Under the pieces are notes generated by a model. The model was not told the DNA's origin. It saw only the letters and a program-made list of their open reading frames with translations, and did not search any database. Both the position numbers and the translations under genes were made by a program. Of a DNA stretch of 64,000 bases, positions 1 through 7,833 are shown piece after piece (position 1 is the first letter of the stretch; each line of letters starts with the position of its first letter). The DNA comes from Tsukamurella conjunctivitidis (lineage in GTDB: Bacteria; Actinomycetota; Actinomycetes; Mycobacteriales; Mycobacteriaceae). The stretch is taken from assembly GCF_007858475.1 (NCBI RefSeq), contig NZ_VIGX01000013.1, forward strand, positions 36,524 to 100,523, read 5' to 3'.

Positions 1-605
1 GCGCCCTGCTGGAGAAGCCGATCTTCGACGAGTTCCTCGAGCTCGGTTCCATCCGAACCAAGTCGATCATCCAGGGCGATCCGCTGGACACCGACACGAT
101 GATCGGCGCGCAGGCGTCGAAGGAGCAGCTGGAGAAGATCCTCTCCTACATCGACATCGGCAAGAACGAGGGCGCGACGCTGGTCACCGGCGGCGAGGCG
201 GCCGACCTGGGCGGCGACCTGTCCGGCGGCTACTACATGCAGCCCACGATCTTCTCGGGCGACAACAGCATGCGGATCTTCCAGGAGGAGATCTTCGGCC
301 CGGTCCTCGCAGTGACGTCCTTCGACGGTTACGACAACGCGATGGAGATCGCCAACGACACCCGCTACGGCCTCGGCGCCGGCGTCTGGTCGCGCAACGG
401 CGACGTCGCCTACCGTGCGGGCCGCGACATCCAGGCGGGCCGCGTGTGGACGAACACCTACCACCAGTACCCCGCGCACGCGGCGTTCGGCGGTTACAAG
501 GACTCGGGCATCGGCCGTGAGAACCACAAGATGATGCTCGATCACTACCAGCAGACCAAGAACCTGCTGGTCTCGTACGCGCCGGGCGCGCAGGGCTTCT
601 TCTGA
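1..605 (+). CDS. Aldehyde dehydrogenase, C-terminal part (cut by window edge)
   Basis: NAD(P)-dependent oxidation of an aldehyde to its acid. Only the last 200 residues are present, read in frame from base 3, so the catalytic Cys lies outside the window. What is visible is the ALDH C-terminal region: [11 protein letters not shown], the [22 protein letters not shown] stretch split by a short linker, and an ending in QTKNLLVSY...GFF. That ending is characteristic, from memory, of the ThcA/ExaC group that acts on acetaldehyde and short alkanals. A DUF779 gene, which often accompanies this ALDH group, lies 2.2 kb downstream on the other strand. A GC-rich hairpin follows the stop. Confidence 0.9.
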   Translation, partial: ALLEKPIFDEFLELGSIRTKSIIQGDPLDTDTMIGAQASKEQLEKILSYIDIGKNEGATLVTGGEAADLGGDLSGGYYMQPTIFSGDNSMRIFQEEIFGPVLAVTSFDGYDNAMEIANDTRYGLGAGVWSRNGDVAYRAGRDIQAGRVWTNTYHQYPAHAAFGGYKDSGIGRENHKMMLDHYQQTKNLLVSYAPGAQGFF

Positions 606-639
606 TCCCGTCCCCGGACCGCACCTGGTGAGGGTGTCC

Positions 640-672
640 GCGGCGCCGTTCCCGATCCGGGGGCGGCGCCGC
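640..672 (+). terminator. GC-rich stem-loop after the aldehyde dehydrogenase
   Basis: GCGGCGCCG at 640-648 pairs with CGGCGCCGC at 664-672 across a 15-base loop, 35 bases after the ALDH stop. No U-tract follows, as is common for actinobacterial terminators. Confidence 0.45.
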
Positions 673-685
673 TCGCGTGTCCGGG

Positions 686-846
686 CGTTCCCGCCCGGCG
701 GTCGCGCGTCAACAGCGGCACCTCGGCGTGGGCGGCAGTGACCCCGACGACGGCATCGCAGATCGTCCCGCCGCGAACACCGTTCTCGCCGAGTCGCGCC
801 ACGAACGCTCGCATGCCCACGCTGCCCGACACGGTGTACGAGTGAA
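686..846 (-). pseudogene. PIN-domain (VapC-like toxin) C-terminal remnant
   Basis: The minus strand encodes about 45 residues resembling the C-terminal half of a PIN ribonuclease: a GVRGGTICDAVVG segment followed by AAHAEVPLLTRDRRAG. These match the usual 'gvrGGaiyDAlia...LlTrDrRa' pattern with its two conserved Asp positions. There is no N-terminal half with the first catalytic Asp, and the reading frame runs on into unrelated sequence. The upstream side is taken by the 3' end of the GH25-like gene. I read it as a decayed toxin gene; no antitoxin was seen. Confidence is moderate because the match is short. Confidence 0.4.
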
Positions 847-1578
847 TCAGTCCACCGGAATGGTGGTGGTGCCGAGCAGGTCCCCCAACTGCCACGGATC
901 GAGTCCGTTGGCGGCGTTCATGTCGCACCGCACGCGGCCGTAGCCCTCGGGCAGCCCGTTGCCGTAGCCGCTGCCGTCGGTGTACTGGTGGATCGCGAAG
1001 CGACGCCCCAGCTCCGGCGCGCGCGAGAAGTCGGGCAGTGCGCCGTACGAGGGCACGACGAAGGGCATCTCGGGGAGGGTCGGCCAGATCCCGATGTCGT
1101 TGGGGTTGAGGTAGCCGATGCAGCGGGTGGGGCGAGGGTCGGCGCCGCCGCCGCGCCACTCGGAGGCGCCCCGGGTGAAGCCGTTGAAGGCGTCCGAGTG
1201 GTCGCCGACGATCTGCCCGCCCCAGGATTCCGCGTCCGCCATCGTCACCACGTCGGCGCGATCCTCGCCTTGCATCTCCACGTGCACGGCGAGGCTCTCC
1301 TCCCAGTTCGGCCGCACCACGGCGTAGACGATCGCGCCGACCAGGCGCCCGTCGTCGAGCATGCGCCGCACCGTGTCCCAGTTCTCGGCGAACCGACGGT
1401 CGCGGTAGGTGCCGTCGTTGGAGCGAATGGCGACCCACCGGTACGGGTACTTCTCGGGCAGCGGCGGCTGCCATTCCGAGACGTCCGCGTACAGCGTGTC
1501 GCTCTGCAGCCGCGCGGCGCGCGCCCGCCTCAGTCGCTTCCTCACGGTGCCCACGCTACCCCGTGAGCACCCGGTCAT
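847..1578 (-). CDS. GH25-like muramidase, similar to actinophage endolysins
   Basis: Predicted peptidoglycan hydrolase. After a basic N-terminus the protein reads YADVSEWQPP, AIRSNDGTYRD, MADAESWGGQI, IGYLNPNDIGIWP, AIHQYTDG and CDMNAANGLD. This order of motifs is known from the GH25 domain of LysA endolysins of actinobacterial phages; DAESWGG carries the expected DxE acid pair. The domain fills nearly the whole product, with no clear signal peptide, cell-wall-binding domain or holin neighbour. The start is uncertain: ATG at 1578 gives 243 residues, while GTG at 1554 or 1545 would shorten it by 8 or 11. It could be a domesticated prophage lysin. The start region abuts the divergent PAP2 gene. 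Confidence 0.7.
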   Translation of the reverse strand: MTGCSRGSVGTVRKRLRRARAARLQSDTLYADVSEWQPPLPEKYPYRWVAIRSNDGTYRDRRFAENWDTVRRMLDDGRLVGAIVYAVVRPNWEESLAVHVEMQGEDRADVVTMADAESWGGQIVGDHSDAFNGFTRGASEWRGGGADPRPTRCIGYLNPNDIGIWPTLPEMPFVVPSYGALPDFSRAPELGRRFAIHQYTDGSGYGNGLPEGYGRVRCDMNAANGLDPWQLGDLLGTTTIPVD

Positions 1579-1639
1579 GAGGTGCGCTTTACCCGGTCTT
1601 GGGTTGCCCGAACGACTTTCGCGCGGGCATTCTGGTCGG

Positions 1640-2350
1640 ATGAACTCCCTCACCGGCCGCGGCCGGGCCCTGCTCGCCGCCGCGGCCGCGCTCCTCGTCG
1701 GCGTCGTCGTCCTCGGTCTGCTCGTCGGCTGGAAGCCGGTCACCGACGCCGACGGCGAGGTGCTGGAGGAGATGGTCGAGCATCGCGACGCCGCCGCCAC
1801 GTCCGTGATGACCCTGCTCACGGACGTCTTCTCACCCGGCGGCACGATCGCCCTCGGGCTCGTGGCGGCGGCGCTCCTGGCGTGGCGACGGTCCGCCTCC
1901 GCCGCGCTCTTCGTGCTCAGCTCGACGGCGTTCGCCTCGGCGGCGACCCTGGCACTGAAGTACGTCTTCGCTCGGCAGCGTCCCCCGGTCGTCGATCACC
2001 TGGTCAACGAGACGGATTACGGCTTCCCGTCCGGCCACGTCACCGGCACGACCGCGCTGCTCCTCGCGGCGACGGTGGCGGTCACCGCCGGGTGGTCGGC
2101 GCGACGGCGTCTGCTCGCCCTGTTCGTTCCCGCGGTCGTCATCGGCGCGGTCGCGGCGAGCCGCCTCTACCTCGGCGTGCACTGGTTCTCGGACACCGCG
2201 GCGGGCTTCGCGGTCGGCCTCGCCGGGCTGGCGGTGGGCCTGGCGCTGCTGCCACCCGACTCCTGGGCGCGCGGCGACCGACGGATCGCGGATCTGGTCA
2301 GCCGCGGTCGCGTTCCGCGAACACGTCCCGCGCGACCAGCGTCGCGTTGA
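1640..2350 (+). CDS. PAP2-superfamily phosphatase, membrane bound
   Basis: Predicted to remove phosphate from a lipid phosphate such as undecaprenyl pyrophosphate or phosphatidic acid, at the outer face of the membrane. The 236-residue product has an N-terminal membrane segment (LLAAAAALLVGVVVLGLLVG) and several more. All three PAP2 signatures are present in order: KYVFARQRP (KX6RP), PSGH, and SRLYLGVHWFSD (SRX5HX3D), which supply the catalytic His pair and Asp. The ATG at 1640 precedes the first hydrophobic segment. The 3' end overlaps the convergent CMD-family gene by 53 bases. Confidence 0.88.
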   Translation: MNSLTGRGRALLAAAAALLVGVVVLGLLVGWKPVTDADGEVLEEMVEHRDAAATSVMTLLTDVFSPGGTIALGLVAAALLAWRRSASAALFVLSSTAFASAATLALKYVFARQRPPVVDHLVNETDYGFPSGHVTGTTALLLAATVAVTAGWSARRRLLALFVPAVVIGAVAASRLYLGVHWFSDTAAGFAVGLAGLAVGLALLPPDSWARGDRRIADLVSRGRVPRTRPARPASR

Positions 2351-2705
2351 TCGCCCGGGGAAAGCCCGCGTAGAGCGCGGAGTGCAGGAAGATCTCGGTG
2401 ATCTCCTCGCGCGTGATCCCCACGTTGAGCGAGGTGTTGATGTGCACGCGCAGTTGCGGATCCGTGCCCAGCGCGGTGAGGATGCCCAGCGTCACCAGCT
2501 GTCGGCTGCGCGGGTCCAGACCGGGCCGCGCGTAGATCTCCCCGAAACCCCACGCCGCGATGTGGTGCGCGAGCGCGGGGCTCACCTCCGCCAGGCCGTC
2601 GATCACGGTGCGGGCGTCCTCGCCGTCGATGCCGGCCAGCACCTCGAGACCGGCCTCGCGCCGCTCGATCGCCGCTTCGCTGTCGATGTCGTACTGCTCG
2701 GGCAC
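2298..2705 (-). CDS. Carboxymuconolactone decarboxylase family protein (PcaC-like)
   Basis: A 135-residue single-domain CMD protein. It has a LDPRSRQLVTLGILTALG segment, then RVHINTSLNVG, TREEITEIFLHSALYAGFPRA and ATLVARDVF. This is the PcaC type of the family, which in protocatechuate catabolism converts 4-carboxymuconolactone to an enol-lactone. No other pca gene is nearby, so the substrate is open; antioxidant-type (AhpD) CMD proteins need a CxxC that is absent here. The GTG at 2705 is preferred because GGAGG lies about five bases upstream; GTG at 2744 is the alternative (148 residues). Confidence 0.75.
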   Translation of the reverse strand: MPEQYDIDSEAAIERREAGLEVLAGIDGEDARTVIDGLAEVSPALAHHIAAWGFGEIYARPGLDPRSRQLVTLGILTALGTDPQLRVHINTSLNVGITREEITEIFLHSALYAGFPRAINATLVARDVFAERDRG

Positions 2706-2781
2706 GCGCCCCTCCGTCCGCGGCTCGTCGTTCGCAAGCCTCACGACTGACGGTAACCCGGCCCGGACGACCGCGCGCGGC

Positions 2782-3159
2782 TCAGCTCCTGGGCACAGGG
2801 CAGGCGGCACCGTCGGCGCCGACGATCCGCACCCGCGAGACGAAACGCTTCCCCGTCGAACCCTCCAGGGAGAAGCCCGCGGCACGCCCGGGCTCGAGGT
2901 CCAGGATCAGCACGCTGTTCTCCCACACCCGCGCTTCTCCGTCGGAGACCCACACCGGAACCGCCCGTCCGTCCTCCAGGTCGACGGTGCCCAGCCGCAC
3001 GTTCGCGTCGCCCACGCGGAATTCGTCGACGGCGAAACACATCGGGGCGGAACCGTCGCAGCAGCCGCCGCTCTGGTGGATCAGGAGCGCGCCGTTGCCG
3101 TCCCACAGCTCCCGCAGCATCTCCCGTGCCGCGGGAGTCGATTCGACCCGCTCGTCCAT
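2782..3159 (-). CDS. DUF779 domain-containing protein
   Basis: A 125-residue cytoplasmic protein with HQSGGCCDGSAPMCF near residue 28, a Cys-rich loop conserved in the DUF779 family. Function is unknown. DUF779 genes are commonly found beside aldehyde dehydrogenase genes of the ExaC/ThcA group, and such an ALDH ends at 605 here, although four genes and an opposite orientation separate them. The ATG has an AAGGGAGTG ribosome-binding site. It lies 76 bases downstream of the CMD gene's favoured start in the reverse sense, so the two minus-strand genes could share a transcript. Confidence 0.8.
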   Translation of the reverse strand: MDERVESTPAAREMLRELWDGNGALLIHQSGGCCDGSAPMCFAVDEFRVGDANVRLGTVDLEDGRAVPVWVSDGEARVWENSVLILDLEPGRAAGFSLEGSTGKRFVSRVRIVGADGAACPVPRS

Positions 3160-3259
3160 GCCCACTCCCTTCGCCTCCCTCGACGGTAACGCAGCGACAC
3201 CACGCTGAGGCCGGGTCCGGCGGATCACCCGCGTGCGCAGCCCTTTCCGCCGTGCGCCG

Positions 3260-4840
3260 TCAGCTTCCGTGTGCACCCGCCCGCCGGCCGGAGAAGACGC
3301 AATCGGCGAGCGAGAGACCACTGACGTAGGAATCGGAGCAGATGCCGACCGCCGCGCGGCCGGCGGCGAACAGACCCGGCACCGGCGCACCGTCGGGCCG
3401 GAGCACGGCCCCGGTCTCCTCGTCGACGACGAGCCCCCCGAGAGTGAGCATCGGCATGGGGTATGTGGTCCGGGCGCGGAAGGAGATGTCGAGCAGCGTG
3501 AACGGGCCGGCACCGATCGGCCGGCGGACCGCGTCGGGCTTGCCGAACGGGTCGGGTACGCCGTCTTCGATGGCGCGATTGTGCGCGTCGACGGTGCTCT
3601 GCAGCGCAGCGGGATCGACGCCCGCCCGCGTGGCTACCTCGTCGAGCGTGGCGCCCCGGGTGGCGCCGAGCCGCAGTAGCCGCTCGGTCTGCAGGCGCTG
3701 GAACCAGGTGGACTGCTGGGGGATCTGCCTGCGCGCCTCGGCGAGGAGCGGTGCGTCCACGAGGAGCCAGCCGCGGTGGTCGGGGCGGGTCGCGAGGGCG
3801 TCGCCGAGCGCGGCGCCGTAGCGGGACTCGTCGATCATGCGGCGGCCGTCGCTCCCCACGGCGAGGCCCGCGAAGAAGGCGCTCGGCGGGCCGATGAACC
3901 GCCAGTTGGAGATGTGGTCCATCTTGTCGACGGCGGCGCCGGCCTTGCACCCCATCGTGATTCCGCTGCCGTCGTCGGCGGCGGTACCCAGCGGCAGGCC
4001 CTCGTCCCAGGGGAAGTCGGGCCGGTGCGCGGCGACCATGGCGCGGTTCGCGATGAAGCCGCCGGTCGTGATGATCACCGACGAGGTCGCGCGGATGCGG
4101 ATGGTGCGGCCGTGGCGGCGCTCGAGGCGGTCCAGGAGCGCCTGTAGAACGGATCGGAATCCCTGGTGGTAGACGCCGGGCTTCGCGGAGAGCTTCGTGA
4201 GCGCGGCGAACCGGCGCAGCACGGCGGGCGGCGCACCGTCGAGCGTGACGGCCTCGACGCCGACGACGCGGCCCTCCTCCAGGACGAGATCGGTGACGCG
4301 CGTGCCGGTCCGAACCCGCACACCCGCCCGCGCGGCCGACGCCGCGAGGGGCCGGTAGAAGGCCTTGCCCGAGACCCCCGGGCCGTGGGCGCGGTGCCCG
4401 CGCTGGCGGGGGACGGCGCGGTCGGGGAAGGAGTTCTCGCTCCCCGAGTAGTAGAGGTAGTAGTCGTCGGTGGGGTACGAGGTCTTGTACGGGCACGACG
4501 ACGGATCGAAGGGCACGCCGTGCCCCGTGAGCCAGTCGATCATGGCGGGCGAGCCCGCGCAGAAGCTGCGGAGCGTGGCCTCGGAGACGACCTCGCCCAC
4601 CTCGCCCCGCAGGTAGGCGTACATGGTGTCGACGGTGTCCTCGACCCCGGCCGCACGTTGCACCCAGGTGCCGCCCCCGGCGTAGACGATGCCGCCGGAC
4701 AGGTCCGTCGCGCCGCCGCCCAGATAGCGGTCCAGCGCCAGCACGTCCGCGCCGGCTTCGCGCGCCGCCAGCGCGGCCACGACGCCGGCGCCGCCGTAGC
4801 CGACCACCACCACCTCAGCCGACAGATCCCACTCACTCAT
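3260..4840 (-). CDS. FAD-dependent oxidoreductase (KstD / fumarate-reductase flavoprotein type)
   Basis: A 526-residue soluble flavoprotein. The N-terminus is a Rossmann fold with GYGGAGVVAALAAREAG, then LGGGATDLSGG. The C-terminus closes the FAD site with GLFAAGRAAVGICSDSYVSG. This arrangement (FAD_binding_2) is shared by 3-ketosteroid delta1-dehydrogenases, 3-oxosteroid delta4 enzymes and fumarate reductase flavoproteins. Those enzymes dehydrogenate or reduce a C-C bond next to a carbonyl. Which substrate is used cannot be read from the sequence, and no other clear steroid gene adjoins it. The ATG at 4840 is eight codons before the beta1 strand. The gene stands alone; the divergent STAS gene starts 203 bases away. 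Confidence 0.8.
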   Translation of the reverse strand: MSEWDLSAEVVVVGYGGAGVVAALAAREAGADVLALDRYLGGGATDLSGGIVYAGGGTWVQRAAGVEDTVDTMYAYLRGEVGEVVSEATLRSFCAGSPAMIDWLTGHGVPFDPSSCPYKTSYPTDDYYLYYSGSENSFPDRAVPRQRGHRAHGPGVSGKAFYRPLAASAARAGVRVRTGTRVTDLVLEEGRVVGVEAVTLDGAPPAVLRRFAALTKLSAKPGVYHQGFRSVLQALLDRLERRHGRTIRIRATSSVIITTGGFIANRAMVAAHRPDFPWDEGLPLGTAADDGSGITMGCKAGAAVDKMDHISNWRFIGPPSAFFAGLAVGSDGRRMIDESRYGAALGDALATRPDHRGWLLVDAPLLAEARRQIPQQSTWFQRLQTERLLRLGATRGATLDEVATRAGVDPAALQSTVDAHNRAIEDGVPDPFGKPDAVRRPIGAGPFTLLDISFRARTTYPMPMLTLGGLVVDEETGAVLRPDGAPVPGLFAAGRAAVGICSDSYVSGLSLADCVFSGRRAGAHGS

Positions 4841-5043
4841 GCACCAGCCACCGTCCCGCGTCGATTTCTAGAACACGTTACAGAACCGGGGCCGGAATTC
4901 TCGGCGATGCGGCTCGACCCGTATGCACCGGCCTCGAACCTTGATACGCTCGAATCGGTTGATCGACACAGCCCCGAGTTCGCGTTTCCCCGCCCGTGCG
5001 GCCAGGTAGGCCCACGCCGAAACGCACCACCCACGGGAGCCGT

Positions 5044-5472
5044 ATGAGTTCACCAATTTCCGGGTCGACCGCATCCCCCACCTCCGCCCGTGCTCACCGG
5101 GTCGCCGTGCAGCGCGGTACCTCGACGTCGCCGGCGATACTCTCCGTCACCGGATTCATCGACGCCTCGAACACCCGCGAGGTCGCCCGCAGCGTGCAGT
5201 GCCAGTTCAATCAGCGCAACGACATCGTGATCGACCTGTCGCAGCTCCACTTCATCGGCCTCGGCGCACTGTGGATCGTCATCGGACTGCCGCAGATCGC
5301 GTTCTCCCGGGATCTGTGCTGCGCCGTCGTCGCGGGCCGCCGCGTCGATCACCTCCTCGACCGCGTCAACGACGGTCGCCCGCCGTGGGTCTTCGGCGAC
5401 CTCCCGCGGGCGTGTGACGCGGTACTGACCGGCGGACACCACCACCTGTCGATGTCCCGGGCGAGCGCATGA
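5044..5472 (+). CDS. STAS-domain protein (anti-sigma-factor antagonist-like)
   Basis: A 142-residue protein with a disordered Ser/Thr-rich N-terminus and a STAS fold: ILSVTGFIDASNT, then IVIDLSQLHFIGLGALWIVI. STAS proteins such as SpoIIAA bind anti-sigma kinases when unphosphorylated. The usual phosphorylated Ser of the 'fiDSSGl' motif is replaced here (HFIGLGAL), so control by phosphorylation is doubtful. It is followed with a four-base overlap by a 66-codon gene. The ATG at 5044 is chosen because upstream sequence in frame has no family resemblance. Confidence 0.7.
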   Translation: MSSPISGSTASPTSARAHRVAVQRGTSTSPAILSVTGFIDASNTREVARSVQCQFNQRNDIVIDLSQLHFIGLGALWIVIGLPQIAFSRDLCCAVVAGRRVDHLLDRVNDGRPPWVFGDLPRACDAVLTGGHHHLSMSRASA

Positions 5473-5669
5473 TCGGCCTCGGTACGCACGTCGTCATCGA
5501 TGTCGGCGCGGGCCGACGGGTCGGTTGTCGGGTCGCGGCGATCCGGCACGCGCCGTTCAGCTACGTCGAACTCGAACCCCTCGACGGCGGGGCCCGGCGG
5601 ACGATGCCCCTGCGGGTCGTCGAGGCACTCCTGCTGGCGCAGGGGCCGAGTACGCCGCGCTCCGCGTAG
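5469..5669 (+). CDS. Small hypothetical protein coupled to the STAS gene
   Basis: 66 residues, starting with an ATG inside the ATGA overlap with the STAS stop, which implies translational coupling. The sequence is beta-rich (THVVIDVGAGRRVGCRVAAI, then YVELEPLDGGARRTMPLRVV). It reads like a small beta-barrel, for example PilZ- or Hfq-like in character, but I do not recognise a family. A partner role with the STAS protein is inferred from the coupling only. Confidence 0.55.
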   Translation: MIGLGTHVVIDVGAGRRVGCRVAAIRHAPFSYVELEPLDGGARRTMPLRVVEALLLAQGPSTPRSA

Positions 5670-5710
5670 GACCGCCGTGCAGCGAGGACCGGCGTGTGCC
5701 CGGAAACGAA

Positions 5711-5746
5711 TCAGGTCCGGTTTCCATCGCTGGAAACCGGACCTGA
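5711..5746 (-). terminator. Perfect 16-bp hairpin downstream of tRNA-Arg
   Basis: TCAGGTCCGGTTTCCA (5711-5726) and its exact complement (5731-5746) enclose a TCGC loop. It lies seven bases past the 3' end of tRNA-Arg and is the likely terminator of the two minus-strand tRNAs. It also sits 41 bases after the stop of the convergent 66-codon gene and could end both. Confidence 0.75.
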
Positions 5747-5752
5747 CCTCTG

Positions 5753-5825
5753 TGCGCCCGAAGGGATTCGAACCCCTGACCTTCTGATCCGTAGTCAGAT
5801 GCTCTATCCACTGAGCTACGGGCGC
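5753..5825 (-). tRNA. tRNA-Arg (anticodon ACG)
   Basis: 73 nucleotides on the minus strand. The acceptor stem GCGCCCG/CGGGCGC is perfect with discriminator A, the D arm reads GCTCAGTGGATAGAGC, and the anticodon loop CTACGGA gives ACG. The T arm has GGTTCGAATCC. No CCA is encoded directly after the discriminator. It is 38 bases from the tRNA-Ser gene upstream and probably cotranscribed with it. Confidence 0.95.
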
Positions 5826-5866
5826 ATACCCATATTCAATTCTCGCCGGCCCGAAGACCGACGTGG

Positions 5867-5955
5867 CGGAGGCGAGAGGATTTGAACCTCCGGTCCGGTG
5901 TTGGCCGGACAACTCATTAGCAGTGAGTCCCATTCGGCCGCTCTGGCACGCCTCC
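5867..5955 (-). tRNA. tRNA-Ser (anticodon GCT)
   Basis: 89 nucleotides on the minus strand with the long variable arm of class II tRNAs. The acceptor stem is GGAGGCG/CGCCTCC with discriminator G. The anticodon loop CTGCTAA gives GCT, decoding AGC/AGU. The T arm contains GGTTCAAATCC. A CCA end is encoded at 5866-5864. Confidence 0.95.
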
Positions 5956-6088
5956 AAATCGGACGCGATGCGCGAGCGATCCTTACGGGTCACGCGCAAC
6001 CGCCGAGCAGCTACTTTACACAACCTCCCCGCAACCCACAAAACAGCAGGTCAGTCCCCATCGGGGCCCGCGCGGGCGATCAGGGCGA

Positions 6089-6685
6089 TCAGATCGGCTC
6101 GGGCGTCAGGACGTCCTCCCACGTGAGGTCGACGCGCACGTCCGCGTCGCCGATCATCCTCCGCACGACGTCCTCCGCCAGCGCGCGCAGTCGGTCGCCA
6201 CCGTCGAGCAGCGACCGCGATCGTCCGTCCGCACCGACGGCCACGAGGTGGACGTGCACGGCGGTCAGCCGGGCGCCCGCGAGATCCAGAGCCACGTCCG
6301 CGACCGCCGCCGCCTCGGCGGCGGCGGCATCCGAGAGCGCCGCGGTGACGGCCTTGGAGAGCGCGAGCTCGGTGACCGCGATCCCCGGCCGCACCGTCTC
6401 GATCGCGCGGGAGCGACGGGGCAGTCCCGACACCTGGAGCGCGACGGCGGCACGCAGCCGCTCGACGGCGTCGGCACCCCAGCGGGGGTCGACCTCGGGC
6501 GCCGCCGACCCGGGTCCGGCCAGCCCTGCGAGCCGACGTGTCGCGTCGGCTATCCAATCGGTGGCCTGCGCCGGTTCGGCGTGGCCACTCTCCACTCGCC
6601 TGAAACTCATCGCTCCCCCAGTGTGACCACGTCGCGTTGGATTGCACAACGTTCCCGCTTCCGCGGGCCGCGTCGGATCGCTCAT
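6089..6685 (-). CDS. Hypothetical protein coupled to an ECF sigma factor
   Basis: 198 residues, Ala/Asp-rich. The ATG at 6685 lies in an ATGA overlap with the sigma-factor stop, which decides the start; Met at 6610 is internal. The C-terminal half (VRPGIAVTELALSKAVTAAL, then LTAVHVHLVAVGADGRSR) has the strand pattern and length of Asp23/Gls24-like proteins, the family encoded divergently at 7,357-8,156. It lacks membrane segments and anti-sigma zinc motifs. I infer a role with the sigma factor or with the Asp23 system, not a proven anti-sigma factor. Confidence 0.65.
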   Translation of the reverse strand: MSDPTRPAEAGTLCNPTRRGHTGGAMSFRRVESGHAEPAQATDWIADATRRLAGLAGPGSAAPEVDPRWGADAVERLRAAVALQVSGLPRRSRAIETVRPGIAVTELALSKAVTAALSDAAAAEAAAVADVALDLAGARLTAVHVHLVAVGADGRSRSLLDGGDRLRALAEDVVRRMIGDADVRVDLTWEDVLTPEPI

Positions 6686-7269
6686 GGCCAGTACTCCCCC
6701 AGCGCGTCGGCGAGGCGCTGCCGCGTCCGCTGCAGGTGCCCGCGCACCGATCCCTCGGTGGTCCGCAGGACGCCGGCGATCTCGGCGACCGAGAGTCCGT
6801 CGACCTCCCGGAGCCACCACGCCGCACGGGCCGGGTACGGCAGCCGAGCGAGCTCCCTCCCGAGCGCGTCGAGGAAGTCCCGGTCGGTCGCCTTCTCCAC
6901 GGGCCCGGGCCCGCTCGCCACGGCCTCGTCCACGACCTCCGAATCGACGACCGGCGCGCGACGACGCAGCACGTCAGCGGTCTTCCGGGCCGCGATCGAG
7001 AACAGCCAGGTCCGCAGGCTCGACCGGTAGGCGAAATTCGGGAGCGCCTTCCAGGCCGCGATGAGCGACTCCTGCACGATGTCGTCGCAATCGCTGCGTT
7101 CGGGCATGGTCCGCGCGACGAAGCGGTGCAGCGCGGGCGCGTGGCGCTGCACGAGCACGTCGAAGGCCGCGGCGTCACCCCTCTGGGCGCGCCGGGTCAG
7201 GGTCTCGTCGGACAGCGACGGCAGCAGCTCCGAGTCGAACAACCACCCTCCTGATGTGAGATGGGTCAC
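6682..7269 (-). CDS. ECF-type RNA polymerase sigma factor
   Basis: 195 residues with both sigma-70 ECF regions. Region 2 reads FDVLVQRHAPALHRFVARTM ... CDDIVQESLIAAWKAL and SSLRTWLFSIAARKTAD. Region 4 reads LPYPARAAWWLREVDGLSVAEIAGVLRTTEGSVRGHLQR, a helix-turn-helix. It directs transcription of a regulon, most likely including the divergent envelope-stress operon that begins 88 bases away. The start is open: GTG at 7269 is the long form, but an AGGAGGG lies just before a TTG at 7242, which would remove nine residues. Confidence 0.88.
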   Translation of the reverse strand: MTHLTSGGWLFDSELLPSLSDETLTRRAQRGDAAAFDVLVQRHAPALHRFVARTMPERSDCDDIVQESLIAAWKALPNFAYRSSLRTWLFSIAARKTADVLRRRAPVVDSEVVDEAVASGPGPVEKATDRDFLDALGRELARLPYPARAAWWLREVDGLSVAEIAGVLRTTEGSVRGHLQRTRQRLADALGEYWP

Positions 7270-7356
7270 AATCGCGTGCCGATCTCCGAGAGCCGGCGAC
7301 TCACCTAGTGTGCCGGAACGGATCCCGGTACATCAGTCGACACAAGGAGACGGAAG

Positions 7357-7833
7357 ATGACCTCGACCACCACCAAGCCCTCCGCAGCGGCCACCGACGA
7401 GCCGACGGCCGGCAAGCCGGGCTCCGCGGTCTCCACTCAGGTCGGTCGCGGCAGCACGAGCATCGCCGACATCGTCGTGTCCAAGATCGCCGGCATCGCG
7501 GCGCGCGAGGTCGACGGCGTGTACGACCTCGGCGGCCAGGCCGCCCGCGTGGTCGGCCGCATTCGTGAGACCCTCCCCGGCGCGCCCGATCTGACGCAGG
7601 GCGTCACCGTCGAGGTGGGCGAGAAGCAGGCGGCCGTGGATGTGGCGATCGTCGCCGAGTACGGTGTCGCGATCCACGATCTCGCCGCGGGTATCCGCAG
7701 CAACGTCATCGACGCCGTCGAGACGATGACCGGCCTCGAAGTGACCGAGGTCAACGTCACCGTCCACGACGTCCACTTCGCCGACGACGACGAGGCCGCC
7801 GAGGAGACCTCGACCGAGCCGCGAGTCCAGTGA
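7357..7833 (+). CDS. Asp23/Gls24 family envelope stress response protein
   Basis: 158 residues. Core Asp23 motifs are visible: ISKIAGIAAREVDGVYDLGG in the form VSKIAGIAAREVDGVYDLGG, then VTVEVGEKQAAVDVAIVAEYGVAI and VTGLEVTEVNVTVHDVHF-like strands near the C-terminus. The flanking tails are Ala/Thr- and acid-rich and probably disordered. In Firmicutes, Asp23 is tethered to the membrane by AmaP; an AmaP-like gene lies three genes on. A GAGACGG precedes the ATG. First gene of a run that is coupled by four-base overlaps except at two small gaps. Confidence 0.88.
   Translation: MTSTTTKPSAAATDEPTAGKPGSAVSTQVGRGSTSIADIVVSKIAGIAAREVDGVYDLGGQAARVVGRIRETLPGAPDLTQGVTVEVGEKQAAVDVAIVAEYGVAIHDLAAGIRSNVIDAVETMTGLEVTEVNVTVHDVHFADDDEAAEETSTEPRVQ

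Noticed and set aside
686-943. A plus-strand ORF of 88 codons at 677-943
   Set aside because: It runs antisense to the GH25-like gene's end and the PIN remnant, with no ribosome site or family pattern.
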